Below, in pieces: positions 1-8,120 of a stretch of 27,357 bases of DNA. The stretch covers positions 1-27,357 of the forward strand of contig JAFZQK010000006.1 in NCBI GenBank assembly GCA_017620455.1, in the 5' to 3' direction. Below the pieces are notes generated by a model, which saw nothing but the letters and a program-made list of their open reading frames with translations, ran no database searches and was not told where the DNA came from. A program made the position numbers and the translations under genes. The DNA comes from Clostridia bacterium (lineage in GTDB: Bacteria > Bacillota_A > Clostridia > Christensenellales > Aristaeellaceae). The stretch's first letter is position 1. Every line of letters starts with the position of its first letter.

Positions 1-1445
<1,445 letters not shown>

Positions 1446-1547
1446 GCAAACGGCGGGAAAACCGGGACGGAAGGCCGGCAATATTACATTTTTTTCAGTG
1501 TTATTGAAAAAATTCTTCAAAAATGTGTAGAAATTATTGCAATTCAC

Positions 1548-1577
1548 TTGATTTTTGGTGTCCTTTGCGTGTAAAAT
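1548..1577 (+). promoter_or_regulatory. Promoter of the two-component/methionine sulfoxide operon
   Basis: TTGATT (1548-1553) and TAAAAT (1572-1577) are 18 bp apart in an AT-rich stretch (about 1480-1580) that stands out from the GC-rich surroundings. The response regulator start codon is at 1635, giving a leader of about 50 nt. Confidence 0.6.
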
Positions 1578-1634
1578 AGGGGGAGCAGGAAATGCAGATC
1601 TATTTGCCTGCGATCACAGGAAGGATGAAGCAAA

Positions 1635-2327
1635 GTGGCGAAGCGGATTCTGTTGGTGGATGACGAGCCTCTCATCTTGAAGGGGCTTCGCTTTACGTTG
1701 GAACAGGAGGGGTATGAGATCCTCACCGCCGCGGACGGGGAAGAGGCGCTGAAGGTCTTTTTCGAGGAGCAGGTGGACCTGGTGCTGCTGGACGTGATGC
1801 TGCCCAAGCTGGACGGCATCCAGGTGTGCCAGCGCATCCGGGAGAGCAGCAACGTGCCCATCCTGATGCTCACCGCCAAGGGCGAGGACATGGACAAGAT
1901 CCTGGGCCTGGAATACGGCGCGGACGATTACATGACCAAGCCTTTCAACATCCTGGAGGTCAAGGCCAGGATCAAGACGGTGCTCAGAAGGGCGTCTCAG
2001 CCCGCCGCCGGCGAGGAAAAGAAGATCATCCGGGTGCACGATATGGAAGTGAACATCGTGAACCGGTCCGTCACCCTGGGGGGCAAGGAGATCCGCCTGA
2101 CGGCCAAGGAATTTGATCTGCTGCAATTGTTTATCACCAACCGGGGCAAGGTGTTCAGCCGGGAAACCATGCTGGAAACGGTGTGGAAGTACGATTATAT
2201 GGGCGACGCCCGCACCGTGGACGTGCATATCCGCCGCCTGCGGGAGAAGATCGAAAGGAATACCGCCCAGCCGGAGTTCATCTTCACCAAGTGGGGAGTG
2301 GGCTACTATTTCACCGATAAGGATTAA
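1635..2327 (+). CDS. OmpR/PhoB-family response regulator
   Basis: A DNA-binding response regulator of 230 residues, the usual length for the family. The receiver domain (about 1-120) has the acidic pair D9/D10, phospho-acceptor D53 in LLDVMLPKLDG, T80 in LMLTAK and K102 in TKPF. The C-terminal winged helix (about 130-228) has the hallmark RTVDVHIRRLREK and ends WGVGYYF. The start is GTG at 1635 with AGGAAGG about 10 nt upstream. It is the first gene of an operon with a sensor kinase, two methionine sulfoxide reductases and a LOG-family hydrolase. Its partner is presumably the kinase directly downstream. The regulon cannot be told from sequence, but the operon partners suggest an oxidative or envelope stress input (inference). 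Confidence 0.95.
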   Translation: MAKRILLVDDEPLILKGLRFTLEQEGYEILTAADGEEALKVFFEEQVDLVLLDVMLPKLDGIQVCQRIRESSNVPILMLTAKGEDMDKILGLEYGADDYMTKPFNILEVKARIKTVLRRASQPAAGEEKKIIRVHDMEVNIVNRSVTLGGKEIRLTAKEFDLLQLFITNRGKVFSRETMLETVWKYDYMGDARTVDVHIRRLREKIERNTAQPEFIFTKWGVGYYFTDKD

Positions 2328-3786
2328 AAACCCCTTCGCCAGCATCCGCTGGCAGATATTGCTCGCCTTTCTTTTAATCGTCGGGCTGTCTTTTTATGTC
2401 ATGGCAGGATCGCTCAGCAGCATGGTGGGCGATTCTTTATTTGAGCAGCGCATCCGCGCGGACCGGGCCAGCCTGGAGACCCTGGCCTCCCGCATCTCCC
2501 CCCTGATGGCCCGGAACGAGACGGCGGCGCTGCGCAGCCAGATGATCGCCGCCGGGGGCGAATTGGAGGGCCGGGTGCTGCTGCTGGACAGGAACGGCAA
2601 GGTGCAGCTGGACAGCTACGGCGAAATGCAGGGGGAGCGGCTGCAGTATCCGGAAATCGCCAACATCCTGGTGAAGGGCCAGAACGTGGATTACGGCGTG
2701 CACGAGATGGATTCCGGCCGGGCGCTGGATACGTCCCACCTGCTTTTCACCCGGCGCACCAACGCCTCCTGGGTGGGGTACTGCACCGCCGGGGTGGTGC
2801 ACGCTTCGGACATCATCGGGGTGCTGCTGCTGGTATCCCCCGTACAGGAAATGATGCAGAATGTGTATCAGCTGCAGGATCAGATGGCGGTGATCCTGGT
2901 GGCGGTGGCGGCGGCGGCGCTCATCTGCTCCTGGATCTTTTCCCGGGTGATCACCCGGCCCATCGCCGGGCTGACCCGGGGCATCCGGCAGATGTCGAAG
3001 GGGGATTTTTCCTCCCGGGTGAAGGTGCGGGGCAGCGGCGAAATGCGCCAGCTTGCCCTGGCGTTCAATTCCATGAGCGAGAAGCTGGAGACGCTGGATC
3101 AAAGCCGCAACCAGTTCGTGTCCAACGCCAGCCACGAGCTGAAGACCCCCCTGGCCACCATGAAGATCATGATCGAATCCCTGATCTATCAGCCGGACAT
3201 GGACAAAAACCTGCGCACCGAGTTCATGACCGATATCAACAGCGAGATCGACCGCTTAAGCGCCATCGTCAGCGATCTGCTCACCCTGGTGCAGATGGAT
3301 TCCCAGAACGTGAAGCTGACCCGGGAAAACCTGTCCATCGCGCAGCTGGTCAAGGAAAACGCCCACCGGCTGCAGCCCATCGCGGACCAGAAGGGGCAGA
3401 AGATCCTTCTTTCCCTTACCGATCCCTGCGATATGTACGCCGACAAGAACAAGCTGAACCAGGTGATCTACAACCTGATGGAAAACGCGGTGAAATACAC
3501 CCAGGCCGGCGGCCAGGTGAAGGTGACGCTGCAGCGCCAGGGCCGGGACGCCCGCTTGACGGTGGCCGACAACGGCCCCGGCATCCCCAAGGAAAGCCTG
3601 CCCCATATCTTCGACCGCTTCTACCGGGTGGACAAGGCCCGCAGCCGGGAAAAGGGCGGCACGGGCCTGGGCCTTTCCATCGTGCATCAGCTGGTGCTGC
3701 TCCACGGCGGCTCCATCCGCGTGGAGAGCGAGGAGGGCAGCGGCGCCTCCTTCATCGTGGAGCTGCCGCTGCATCAGGGCTCGTAA
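2323..3786 (+). CDS. Membrane sensor histidine kinase, apparent ATT start
   Basis: This is the kinase partner of the preceding regulator. Numbered from 2323 (487 residues), it has a first membrane helix at about 12-30, an extracytoplasmic sensor of about 155 residues, a second helix at about 188-210, a HAMP linker (about 210-262), the H-box SHELKTPLA with phospho-accepting H271, the N-box ENAVKY (N388), G1 box DNGPGIP (D416), F box (FDRFYRVD) and G2 box GGTGLGLS (about 445-452). The start is odd. In this frame there is no ATG, GTG or TTG between an internal ATG at 2113 and a TTG at 2359, which would cut into the first helix. ATT at 2323 overlaps the regulator's TAA and gives a natural N-terminus (MKNPFASIRW). 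Another ATT at 2308 has GGGGAG 9 nt upstream. The domain calls are secure and the start is not. Confidence 0.9.
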   Translation: MKNPFASIRWQILLAFLLIVGLSFYVMAGSLSSMVGDSLFEQRIRADRASLETLASRISPLMARNETAALRSQMIAAGGELEGRVLLLDRNGKVQLDSYGEMQGERLQYPEIANILVKGQNVDYGVHEMDSGRALDTSHLLFTRRTNASWVGYCTAGVVHASDIIGVLLLVSPVQEMMQNVYQLQDQMAVILVAVAAAALICSWIFSRVITRPIAGLTRGIRQMSKGDFSSRVKVRGSGEMRQLALAFNSMSEKLETLDQSRNQFVSNASHELKTPLATMKIMIESLIYQPDMDKNLRTEFMTDINSEIDRLSAIVSDLLTLVQMDSQNVKLTRENLSIAQLVKENAHRLQPIADQKGQKILLSLTDPCDMYADKNKLNQVIYNLMENAVKYTQAGGQVKVTLQRQGRDARLTVADNGPGIPKESLPHIFDRFYRVDKARSREKGGTGLGLSIVHQLVLLHGGSIRVESEEGSGASFIVELPLHQGS

Positions 3787-3798
3787 ACGGAGGACGGC

Positions 3799-4254
3799 AT
3801 GACGGATTATGCATTGCTCCGGGCGCAGATGCTGGCGCTTGCGGAAACAGACCGGCACTGGACGCCGCTTTTGAGCAACGCTTCGGCGCTGCTGTATGAC
3901 GCGATGGAAAACGTGAACTGGGCGGGTTTTTATCTGGTGCGGGGGGATCGCCTGGTGCTGGGCCCCTTCCAGGGCAAGCCCGCCTGCGTGCATATCGGAA
4001 AGGGCCGGGGCGTGTGTGGCGCGGCCTGGGCGGAGGAGAAGACCCTCCGGGTGCCGGACGTGCACGCTTTCCCGGGGCACATCGCCTGCGACTGCGCTTC
4101 CCGGTCGGAAATCGTGATCCCGCTGCGTGCGGCCGGGCGGATCGCGGGGGTATTGGATATCGACAGTCCCGCCGAAGACCGCTTCAGTCAGGCCGATCAG
4201 GCCGGGCTGGAGGATTTCGTCCGGGCGCTGGAGGAGGCGATCCTGTGGGCGTGA
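3799..4254 (+). CDS. msrC: Free methionine-(R)-sulfoxide reductase (GAF-domain fRMsr)
   Basis: This cytoplasmic enzyme reduces free (not protein-bound) methionine-R-sulfoxide to methionine using thioredoxin-type reductant. Its 151 residues form one GAF domain and keep the family's fingerprint: NWAGFYL near 40, LVLGPFQGKPAC, GVCG and DVHAFPGHIACD. C63, C73 and C97 have exactly the spacing of the three redox cysteines of the E. coli enzyme (84, 94 and 118); C99 is extra. ATG 3799 follows the kinase stop by 12 nt, with GGAGG just upstream. Its stop overlaps the msrA start region. Together with MsrA it would cover free R-sulfoxide and S-sulfoxides. Confidence in function is high because the spacing of all three cysteines is conserved. 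Confidence 0.94.
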   Translation: MTDYALLRAQMLALAETDRHWTPLLSNASALLYDAMENVNWAGFYLVRGDRLVLGPFQGKPACVHIGKGRGVCGAAWAEEKTLRVPDVHAFPGHIACDCASRSEIVIPLRAAGRIAGVLDIDSPAEDRFSQADQAGLEDFVRALEEAILWA

Positions 4255-4724
4255 AAAAAACGGTGTATCTGGCCGGGGGCTGCTTCTGGGGCTGCCAGAA
4301 GTATTTCGATCTGATCCCCGGCGTAACGGAAACCCAGGTGGGCTACGCCAACGGGCCCACGGAAAACCCCTCGTATGAGGACGTGAAGCACGATTCCGGC
4401 CACGCGGAAACGGTGCGGGTGGTTTACGATGCGGAAAAGCTGCCGCTGGAAGCGCTGCTGAACAAATATTTCGCCGTCATCGACCCCACGTCCGTGAACC
4501 GCCAGGGCGGGGACGCGGGCATCCAGTACCGCACCGGGATCTATTATACCGATCCCGCCGACGAAAGCGTGATCCGCGCCGCGCTCCGGGCATTGGCGAA
4601 GGGATACGCCGCGCCCATCGCGGTGGAATGCCTGCCGCTTCAGAATTTTTACCCCGCGGAGGAATACCACCAGAAATACCTGGAAAAGCACCCCGGCGGG
4701 TACTGCCACATTCATTTTGACTGA
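4245..4724 (+). CDS. msrA: Peptide methionine-(S)-sulfoxide reductase
   Basis: MsrA reduces the S-epimer of methionine sulfoxide in proteins and as free amino acid. The catalytic motif GCFWG lies at the N-terminus (AGGCFWGCQKYFD), and the family block GGDAGIQYRTGIYY and the C-terminal GGYCHIHFD are present; the C-terminal cysteine is a candidate resolving residue. At 159 residues it matches the short form without a fused MsrB domain, and no MsrB is seen nearby. I chose GTG 4245 because AGGAGG ends 7 nt upstream; GTG 4251 is an alternative two codons later. Either start overlaps the end of msrC (stop at 4254), so the two reductases are probably translationally coupled. Confidence 0.95.
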   Translation: MGVKKTVYLAGGCFWGCQKYFDLIPGVTETQVGYANGPTENPSYEDVKHDSGHAETVRVVYDAEKLPLEALLNKYFAVIDPTSVNRQGGDAGIQYRTGIYYTDPADESVIRAALRALAKGYAAPIAVECLPLQNFYPAEEYHQKYLEKHPGGYCHIHFD

Positions 4725-4734
4725 GGGAAAACAG

Positions 4735-5277
4735 ATGAAGAAAAATGCGGTCGCAGTGTTCTGCGGTTCGGGCCGGGACTGCCCGGAAATCTATCGGCTT
4801 ATGGCCCGGGAGGCCGGGCGCCTGATCGCCCTGCAGGGGCGCACGTTGGTGTACGGCGGCGGGGACTGGGGGCTGATGGGCCTTGTCGCCCGGGGCGCCA
4901 AGGAGGCCGGGGGCCGGGTGGCGGCGGTGATGGTGCGCCAGTTCGACGGGCTGCACGGCACGGTGGAGGTGGACGAGTATACCGTGAAGGACACCATGGC
5001 CGAGCGCAAGCAGGCCCTGATGGCCCGGGCGGACGCCTGCGTCGCCCTGCCCGGGGGCATGGGCACCCTGGACGAGTTTTCGGAATTGTTCACCCTGAAC
5101 CAGATCGGCGCGGAAAACAAGCCTCTGGGACTGCTGAATTTTCACGGGTATTACGACGGGCTGCTTCTGCAGCTGCGCCGCATGGTGCAGGACCGGTTCA
5201 TGACGGAGGAGGATCTTGCCCGCCTCCGGGTGGCGGAGGACATGGAAACGCTGCTGGATCAGCTGGACGCGGTGTGA
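4735..5277 (+). CDS. LOG-family protein (Rossmann fold, cytokinin-riboside-monophosphate hydrolase type)
   Basis: Proteins of this family (TIGR00730) cleave nucleoside 5'-monophosphates at the N-glycosidic bond; in plants and some bacteria this releases cytokinin bases. The 180-residue protein has the nucleotide-binding opening FCGSGRD, the YGGGDWGLMG loop, the MAERKQ motif with the conserved arginine and the catalytic signature PGGMGTLDE. ATG 4735 is chosen because GAGGG lies 7 nt upstream; a TTG at 4717 would overlap msrA. It is the last gene of the operon, 10 nt after msrA and just before a strong terminator. The real substrate in this organism is unknown; a role in nucleotide salvage or housecleaning is as likely as cytokinin release. 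Confidence 0.88.
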   Translation: MKKNAVAVFCGSGRDCPEIYRLMAREAGRLIALQGRTLVYGGGDWGLMGLVARGAKEAGGRVAAVMVRQFDGLHGTVEVDEYTVKDTMAERKQALMARADACVALPGGMGTLDEFSELFTLNQIGAENKPLGLLNFHGYYDGLLLQLRRMVQDRFMTEEDLARLRVAEDMETLLDQLDAV

Positions 5278-5287
5278 CGCGCGAAAA

Positions 5288-5330
5288 AACGCCGGACGCG
5301 GAAAAACGGGCTCCGCGTCCGGCGTTTGTT
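5288..5330 (+). terminator. Rho-independent terminator of the 1635-5277 operon
   Basis: A perfect 14-bp inverted repeat (5288-5301 with 5313-5326) with an 11-nt loop is followed by a short T-rich end. The A-run before the left arm makes it usable from the minus strand as well, although the convergent gene ends at 5329. Confidence 0.85.
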
Positions 5331-5835
5331 ATGGAAAGAAAATATTGGTCAGCTCCTTCGCCGGCTTGTCCGCCGCGCTCTCCGGGGATGCCTCCGGCGT
5401 GCTCGCGGCTTCCGGCGCGGGGGTTTCTTCGGGCATCAGCAGGGCGGTGACCGCCTGCAGCCGCTCCTCCGCGGCCATCCGGTCCTCCTGCAGAGCGCTT
5501 TTTTCCGCTTCCCAGTCGGCCAGCGCCTGGCGGGAGGCCGCTTCCTGGCTGTCCAGCCGCGCCCGGGCGGCGGCGAGGGCCTCGTTCAGCCCGTCGATTT
5601 CCCCGGCCAGGGCGGCGCGCTCCTTCTGCCAGTTCTCCTGGGCCTGCCCGCTTTCTTCCTGGGCGGCGGCAAGCTCCTTTTTCGCCTGTTCGTACAGGGC
5701 CTGGGCCGTGTCGCGCTTGCGCTGCAGGATGTTCTTCTCGGCCTGCAGTGCATTCACCCGGCCCGCCAGGTCGATCATCAGGAAGGCGCCGGCCGCCAGG
5801 GCCAGCACCAGGCATACGCTGAAAAACTTTTTCAT
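5329..5835 (-). CDS. Membrane-anchored coiled-coil protein of unknown function
   Basis: I do not recognise a named family. The 168-residue protein starts MKKFF followed by a hydrophobic segment (about 5-25) that reads as a signal anchor. A long Ala/Glu/Gln/Arg-rich stretch (about 28-130), heptad-like and without Gly or Pro, is a probable coiled coil. A Pro/Ala/Ser/Glu-rich tail (about 135-160) follows and the protein ends NIFFP. ATG 5835 has GGAGGAG about 6 nt upstream; longer readings lack a good ribosome-binding site. Expected topology is one membrane pass with the coiled coil outside. It ends against the terminator of the convergent operon and diverges from the small gene at 5928. A structural or cell-wall-associated role is a guess. 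Confidence 0.75.
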   Translation of the reverse strand: MKKFFSVCLVLALAAGAFLMIDLAGRVNALQAEKNILQRKRDTAQALYEQAKKELAAAQEESGQAQENWQKERAALAGEIDGLNEALAAARARLDSQEAASRQALADWEAEKSALQEDRMAAEERLQAVTALLMPEETPAPEAASTPEASPESAADKPAKELTNIFFP

Positions 5836-5927
5836 CCCGTTCTCCTCCTTGCTGCTTCTCGTGAATAAGCTGGCCCGATCCGCGCGAAAATATGCCCGCG
5901 GCACCGCGGAAAAGGAGGGAGAACAAA

Positions 5928-6074
5928 ATGGAAAGAAAGCCAAAAAAGTGGCAGCGCCGGGGCGTGTTCGCCCTGGTGAGCCAGCGGGACAAAAGCGACG
6001 TGCTGGGCAGCTACACCGGCGTGCCCGCGGACGAGGAGGACGACCGGCCCGTGCAGGACGCGGACGACCTGTAG
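5928..6074 (+). CDS. Small charged hypothetical protein, 48 residues
   Basis: No family recognised. The ORF is convincing as a gene because ATG 5928 has an excellent AGGAGGGAG site 7 nt upstream and a terminator hairpin begins about 20 nt after its TAG. The N-terminus is strongly basic (MERKPKKWQRR), the middle reads FALVSQRDKSDVLGSYTG and the last 15 residues are acidic, giving a polarised charge pattern. There is no cysteine and no membrane segment. It diverges from the coiled-coil gene at 5835, leaving about 90 bp between the starts, including a GC palindrome at 5896-5909. Confidence 0.65.
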   Translation: MERKPKKWQRRGVFALVSQRDKSDVLGSYTGVPADEEDDRPVQDADDL

Positions 6075-6094
6075 GGGCGCGTTTTCCGTCAAAC

Positions 6095-6135
6095 AAAAAC
6101 GGCACTGCGATTCGCAATGCCGTTTTGTTTTTTTG
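6095..6135. terminator. Bidirectional terminator between the 48-residue gene and the membrane protein gene
   Basis: Left arm 6095-6109 pairs with 6113-6127 around an ATT loop, with one internal mismatch. It has a T-run on the plus strand (6123-6135) and a run of T on the minus strand as well, so it can serve both convergent genes. Confidence 0.8.
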
Positions 6136-6141
6136 ATTTGG

Positions 6142-7038
6142 TCAGGCCGCGGGGGCTTCCTGGCCGGCGTCCTCCGCGGGGGTTTCCGCAGGCGCGCCTT
6201 CGGTGAGGTTTTCCACTGCTTCGTCCACTTTTTCTTCCAGCTGGTTGAGCACCACTTCGCCCACGCCGTCTTCCACGGCCAGGCCTTCCTTGTCGTCCAG
6301 GCCGTCCCGCTTGGCGCAGAAGTAGCACAGCTTCACCCGGTTGGCCTCGATGGCCTGCTCCACCGTGCCGGCCACCAGTTCGTCCGTCTGGTTCAGGGTC
6401 TGGCAGTCCTCATGGGTGTGATAGGCCTTGCCGGAGCGGGTGTTGGTCCAGTACACGGTGGTGGAGATGGCTTCCACCGCGGCTTCCTTCTGCTCCTTGG
6501 AAACGGGGTTCCAGTCGATGCCGGTGGCGCCGCCCACCAGCAGCGCGCCGACGGCCACGATGATGCCCACCTTCTTCAGCTTGGGGTCCGCGTCCTTGTT
6601 GGTGGCCAGGATGATGATAAAGGGCACGAAGGCCAGCACGGCCACCACCAGGCCCAGGTTATTCCACAGCCAGAACAGGGCCTTGTTCTTTTCGGACATG
6701 GGGTTGATGTGGTTGGCCTTTTTCCACAGCTGGCTGCCGATCACCAGGCAGACAAGGTCCAGCGCCAGCAGCACCACCACCGGCAGCCACAGGGGCATTT
6801 TGTCCAGGAACTTGGGGGCGAATTTCTCCACCGCCACCAGGATGGCCAGGATCTCGAACCCGATGGCCAGCAGCCACAGGATGATCGCGCCGGCGCGGAG
6901 GCCCGCGGTGCTCTTGTGGGTCTGGTTCAGCAGGGCCTGGGCCACTTCCTTCTGGGCCTGCTCTTTGGTGACCTGTTTGCCGGTGGCCGCGGAAACGATT
7001 TTATGCTCCTTTTTCTGCGGGGTTTTATTTTCGGACAT
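6142..7038 (-). CDS. Four-helix membrane protein with C-terminal cysteine knuckle, unknown function
   Basis: Not recognised as a characterised family. The 298 residues comprise a polar N-terminus (1-47), four hydrophobic helices (about 48-70, 82-105, 121-145, 157-174), then a soluble domain. This contains YWTNTRSGKAYHTHEDC at 196-212 and LCYFC at 237-241. The pattern of aromatic-x-T-x-T-G-x-x-Y-H-x(4)-C followed about 25 residues later by CxxC resembles the small zinc-knuckle-like module found at the ends of many Bacillota surface proteins and nucleases; H207, C212, C238 and C241 are likely metal ligands (inference). The tail (about 280-298) is Ala/Pro/Glu-rich. ATG 7038 is preceded by GGAG at 8 nt; GTG 7047 is an alternative. 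It has its own promoter with an overlapping palindrome. Confidence 0.75.
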   Translation of the reverse strand: MSENKTPQKKEHKIVSAATGKQVTKEQAQKEVAQALLNQTHKSTAGLRAGAIILWLLAIGFEILAILVAVEKFAPKFLDKMPLWLPVVVLLALDLVCLVIGSQLWKKANHINPMSEKNKALFWLWNNLGLVVAVLAFVPFIIILATNKDADPKLKKVGIIVAVGALLVGGATGIDWNPVSKEQKEAAVEAISTTVYWTNTRSGKAYHTHEDCQTLNQTDELVAGTVEQAIEANRVKLCYFCAKRDGLDDKEGLAVEDGVGEVVLNQLEEKVDEAVENLTEGAPAETPAEDAGQEAPAA

Positions 7039-7076
7039 GCGCTTCACTCCATTCTTTCTGATTTGACTTCCCCTCT

Positions 7077-7104
7077 ATTATACATACAATTTGAAATATT
7101 TCAA
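7077..7104 (-). promoter_or_regulatory. Promoter of the membrane protein gene with overlapping 14-bp palindrome
   Basis: On the minus strand, TTGAAA (7104-7099) and TATAAT (7082-7077) are 16 bp apart. The -35 box lies within the perfect palindrome TTGAAATATTTCAA (7091-7104), which is also about 20 bp upstream of the plus-strand -35 box. It is therefore well placed as an operator for both divergent promoters. Confidence 0.7.
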
Positions 7105-7124
7105 CAAATTGTGGAAAACTTTTC

Positions 7125-7153
7125 TTGACGCAACACCATATTGTGTGCATAAT
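7125..7153 (+). promoter_or_regulatory. Promoter of the DUF937/H1-like gene
   Basis: TTGACG (7125-7130) and CATAAT (7148-7153) are separated by 17 bp. The start codon is at 7203, about 45 nt after the expected transcription start. Confidence 0.7.
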
Positions 7154-7202
7154 GATACTGAATGAAAAACGGGCGGCCCCGCCGCCGTTCAAAAGGAGAG
7201 GA

Positions 7203-8102
7203 ATGCTTATGGATCTTTCATTGCTGCTTTCTTCCCTGCTGGGGGACGATACGCTGCAGCAGGTGTGCCGCGGCAGCGGCGCCAGCGAAAGCGAGGTGCG
7301 GGGCGTGCTGTCTTCCGTGCTGCCCGCGCTGCTGGGCGGGGAAAGCCCCGAGGACGCGGCGCAGACCGCCAGCAAGAAAACGGGCCTGGACCTGGAAAAG
7401 ATCCTGGCCATCGTGGCGGTGGCGCTGCCGCTGCTGAAAAAGCTGCTGGGGAACGGCGGCTCCTCCGGCGGCGGGCTGGGCGGCCTGCTCACCGGGCTGC
7501 TGGGCGGCGACAGCGGCGCGTCCGCTTCCGCGGCGTCTTCCGGCGGCGGGATCGGCAGCCTGCTGATGGGCCTGCTGGGGGACGACGGGCAGGAGACGGC
7601 GTCCGGCGCGTCCTCGAAGCCCACCGTGATCCAGAACCCCAACAAGAAGAAAAAGACCTCCACCGCCGCCAAGAAGCCTGCCGCAAAGAAGCCCGCCACG
7701 ACGGCGGCGAAGAAGACGGCTACCACCGCGGCAAAGAAGCCCGCGACGACGGCGGCGAAGAAGAAGACCACCACCGCGGCGAAGAAGCCCGCGACGACGG
7801 CGGCGAAGAAGACCACCACCGCGGCGAAGAAACCCGCGACGACAACGGCGAAGAAAACCACCACCACCGCCGCGAAGAAGCCTGCGACGACAACGGCGAA
7901 GAAGACAACCGCCACCGCGGTGAAGAAGCCCGCGACGACGGCGGCGAAGAAAACGACGACCACCGCGGCGAAGAAACCCGCGACGACAACGGCGAAAAAG
8001 ACGACGACCGCGGCGAAGAAACCCGCGACGACAACGGCGAAGAAAACCACCGCCACTACGGCAAAGAAGCCCGCGGCCCGGAAAACCACCGCGAAGAAAT
8101 AA
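7203..8102 (+). CDS. DUF937-like protein with histone H1-like Lys/Ala/Thr/Pro tail
   Basis: The protein has 299 residues in two parts. The N-terminal part (about 1-145) has a short Leu-rich helical start (LLLSSLLGDDTLQQV), then a helical GVLSSVLPALLGG segment and Gly/Ser-rich linkers with repeated GGLLTGLLGG. This layout is typical of DUF937/YidB-like proteins. From about 147 onward the sequence is almost only K, A, T and P, with eight imperfect repeats of KKPATT(A/T)AKK(T)n. It is extremely basic and resembles bacterial histone H1-like DNA-binding tails. ATG 7203 lies 4 nt after AGGAG; ATG 7209 (10 nt) is equally possible. No aromatic residue occurs in the tail. A nucleoid-binding or polyanion-binding role for the tail is inferred; the DUF937 domain has no known reaction. 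Confidence 0.8.
   Translation: MLMDLSLLLSSLLGDDTLQQVCRGSGASESEVRGVLSSVLPALLGGESPEDAAQTASKKTGLDLEKILAIVAVALPLLKKLLGNGGSSGGGLGGLLTGLLGGDSGASASAASSGGGIGSLLMGLLGDDGQETASGASSKPTVIQNPNKKKKTSTAAKKPAAKKPATTAAKKTATTAAKKPATTAAKKKTTTAAKKPATTAAKKTTTAAKKPATTTAKKTTTTAAKKPATTTAKKTTATAVKKPATTAAKKTTTTAAKKPATTTAKKTTTAAKKPATTTAKKTTATTAKKPAARKTTAKK
7650..8099 (+). repeat. Imperfect in-frame tandem repeat encoding the lysine-rich tail
   Basis: The DNA is made of units of about 39-45 bp built around AAGAAGCCCGCGACGACGGC and GCGAAGAAGACCACCACC, eight copies with third-position and small in-frame length differences. Unit length varies by whole codons, which suggests slippage or unequal crossing-over under selection for the reading frame. 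Confidence 0.85.
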
Positions 8103-8120
8103 TTTTCGGACAGCAAAAAA

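Noticed and set aside
2113..2322. ATG at 2113 as the start of the sensor kinase
   Set aside because: It would read about 70 residues in a shifted frame through the conserved winged-helix domain of the regulator; the extra segment is Cys/Ser/Pro-rich and unlike a kinase N-terminus.
7650..8099. Regular repeats suggesting a CRISPR array
   Set aside because: Units are contiguous, without unique spacers, and keep one reading frame that continues the DUF937-like protein.
7025..8116. Minus-strand Val/Phe/Ala repeat protein of 363 codons
   Set aside because: It is the mirror of the Lys/Ala/Thr/Pro repeat and crosses two divergent promoters; no start signal.
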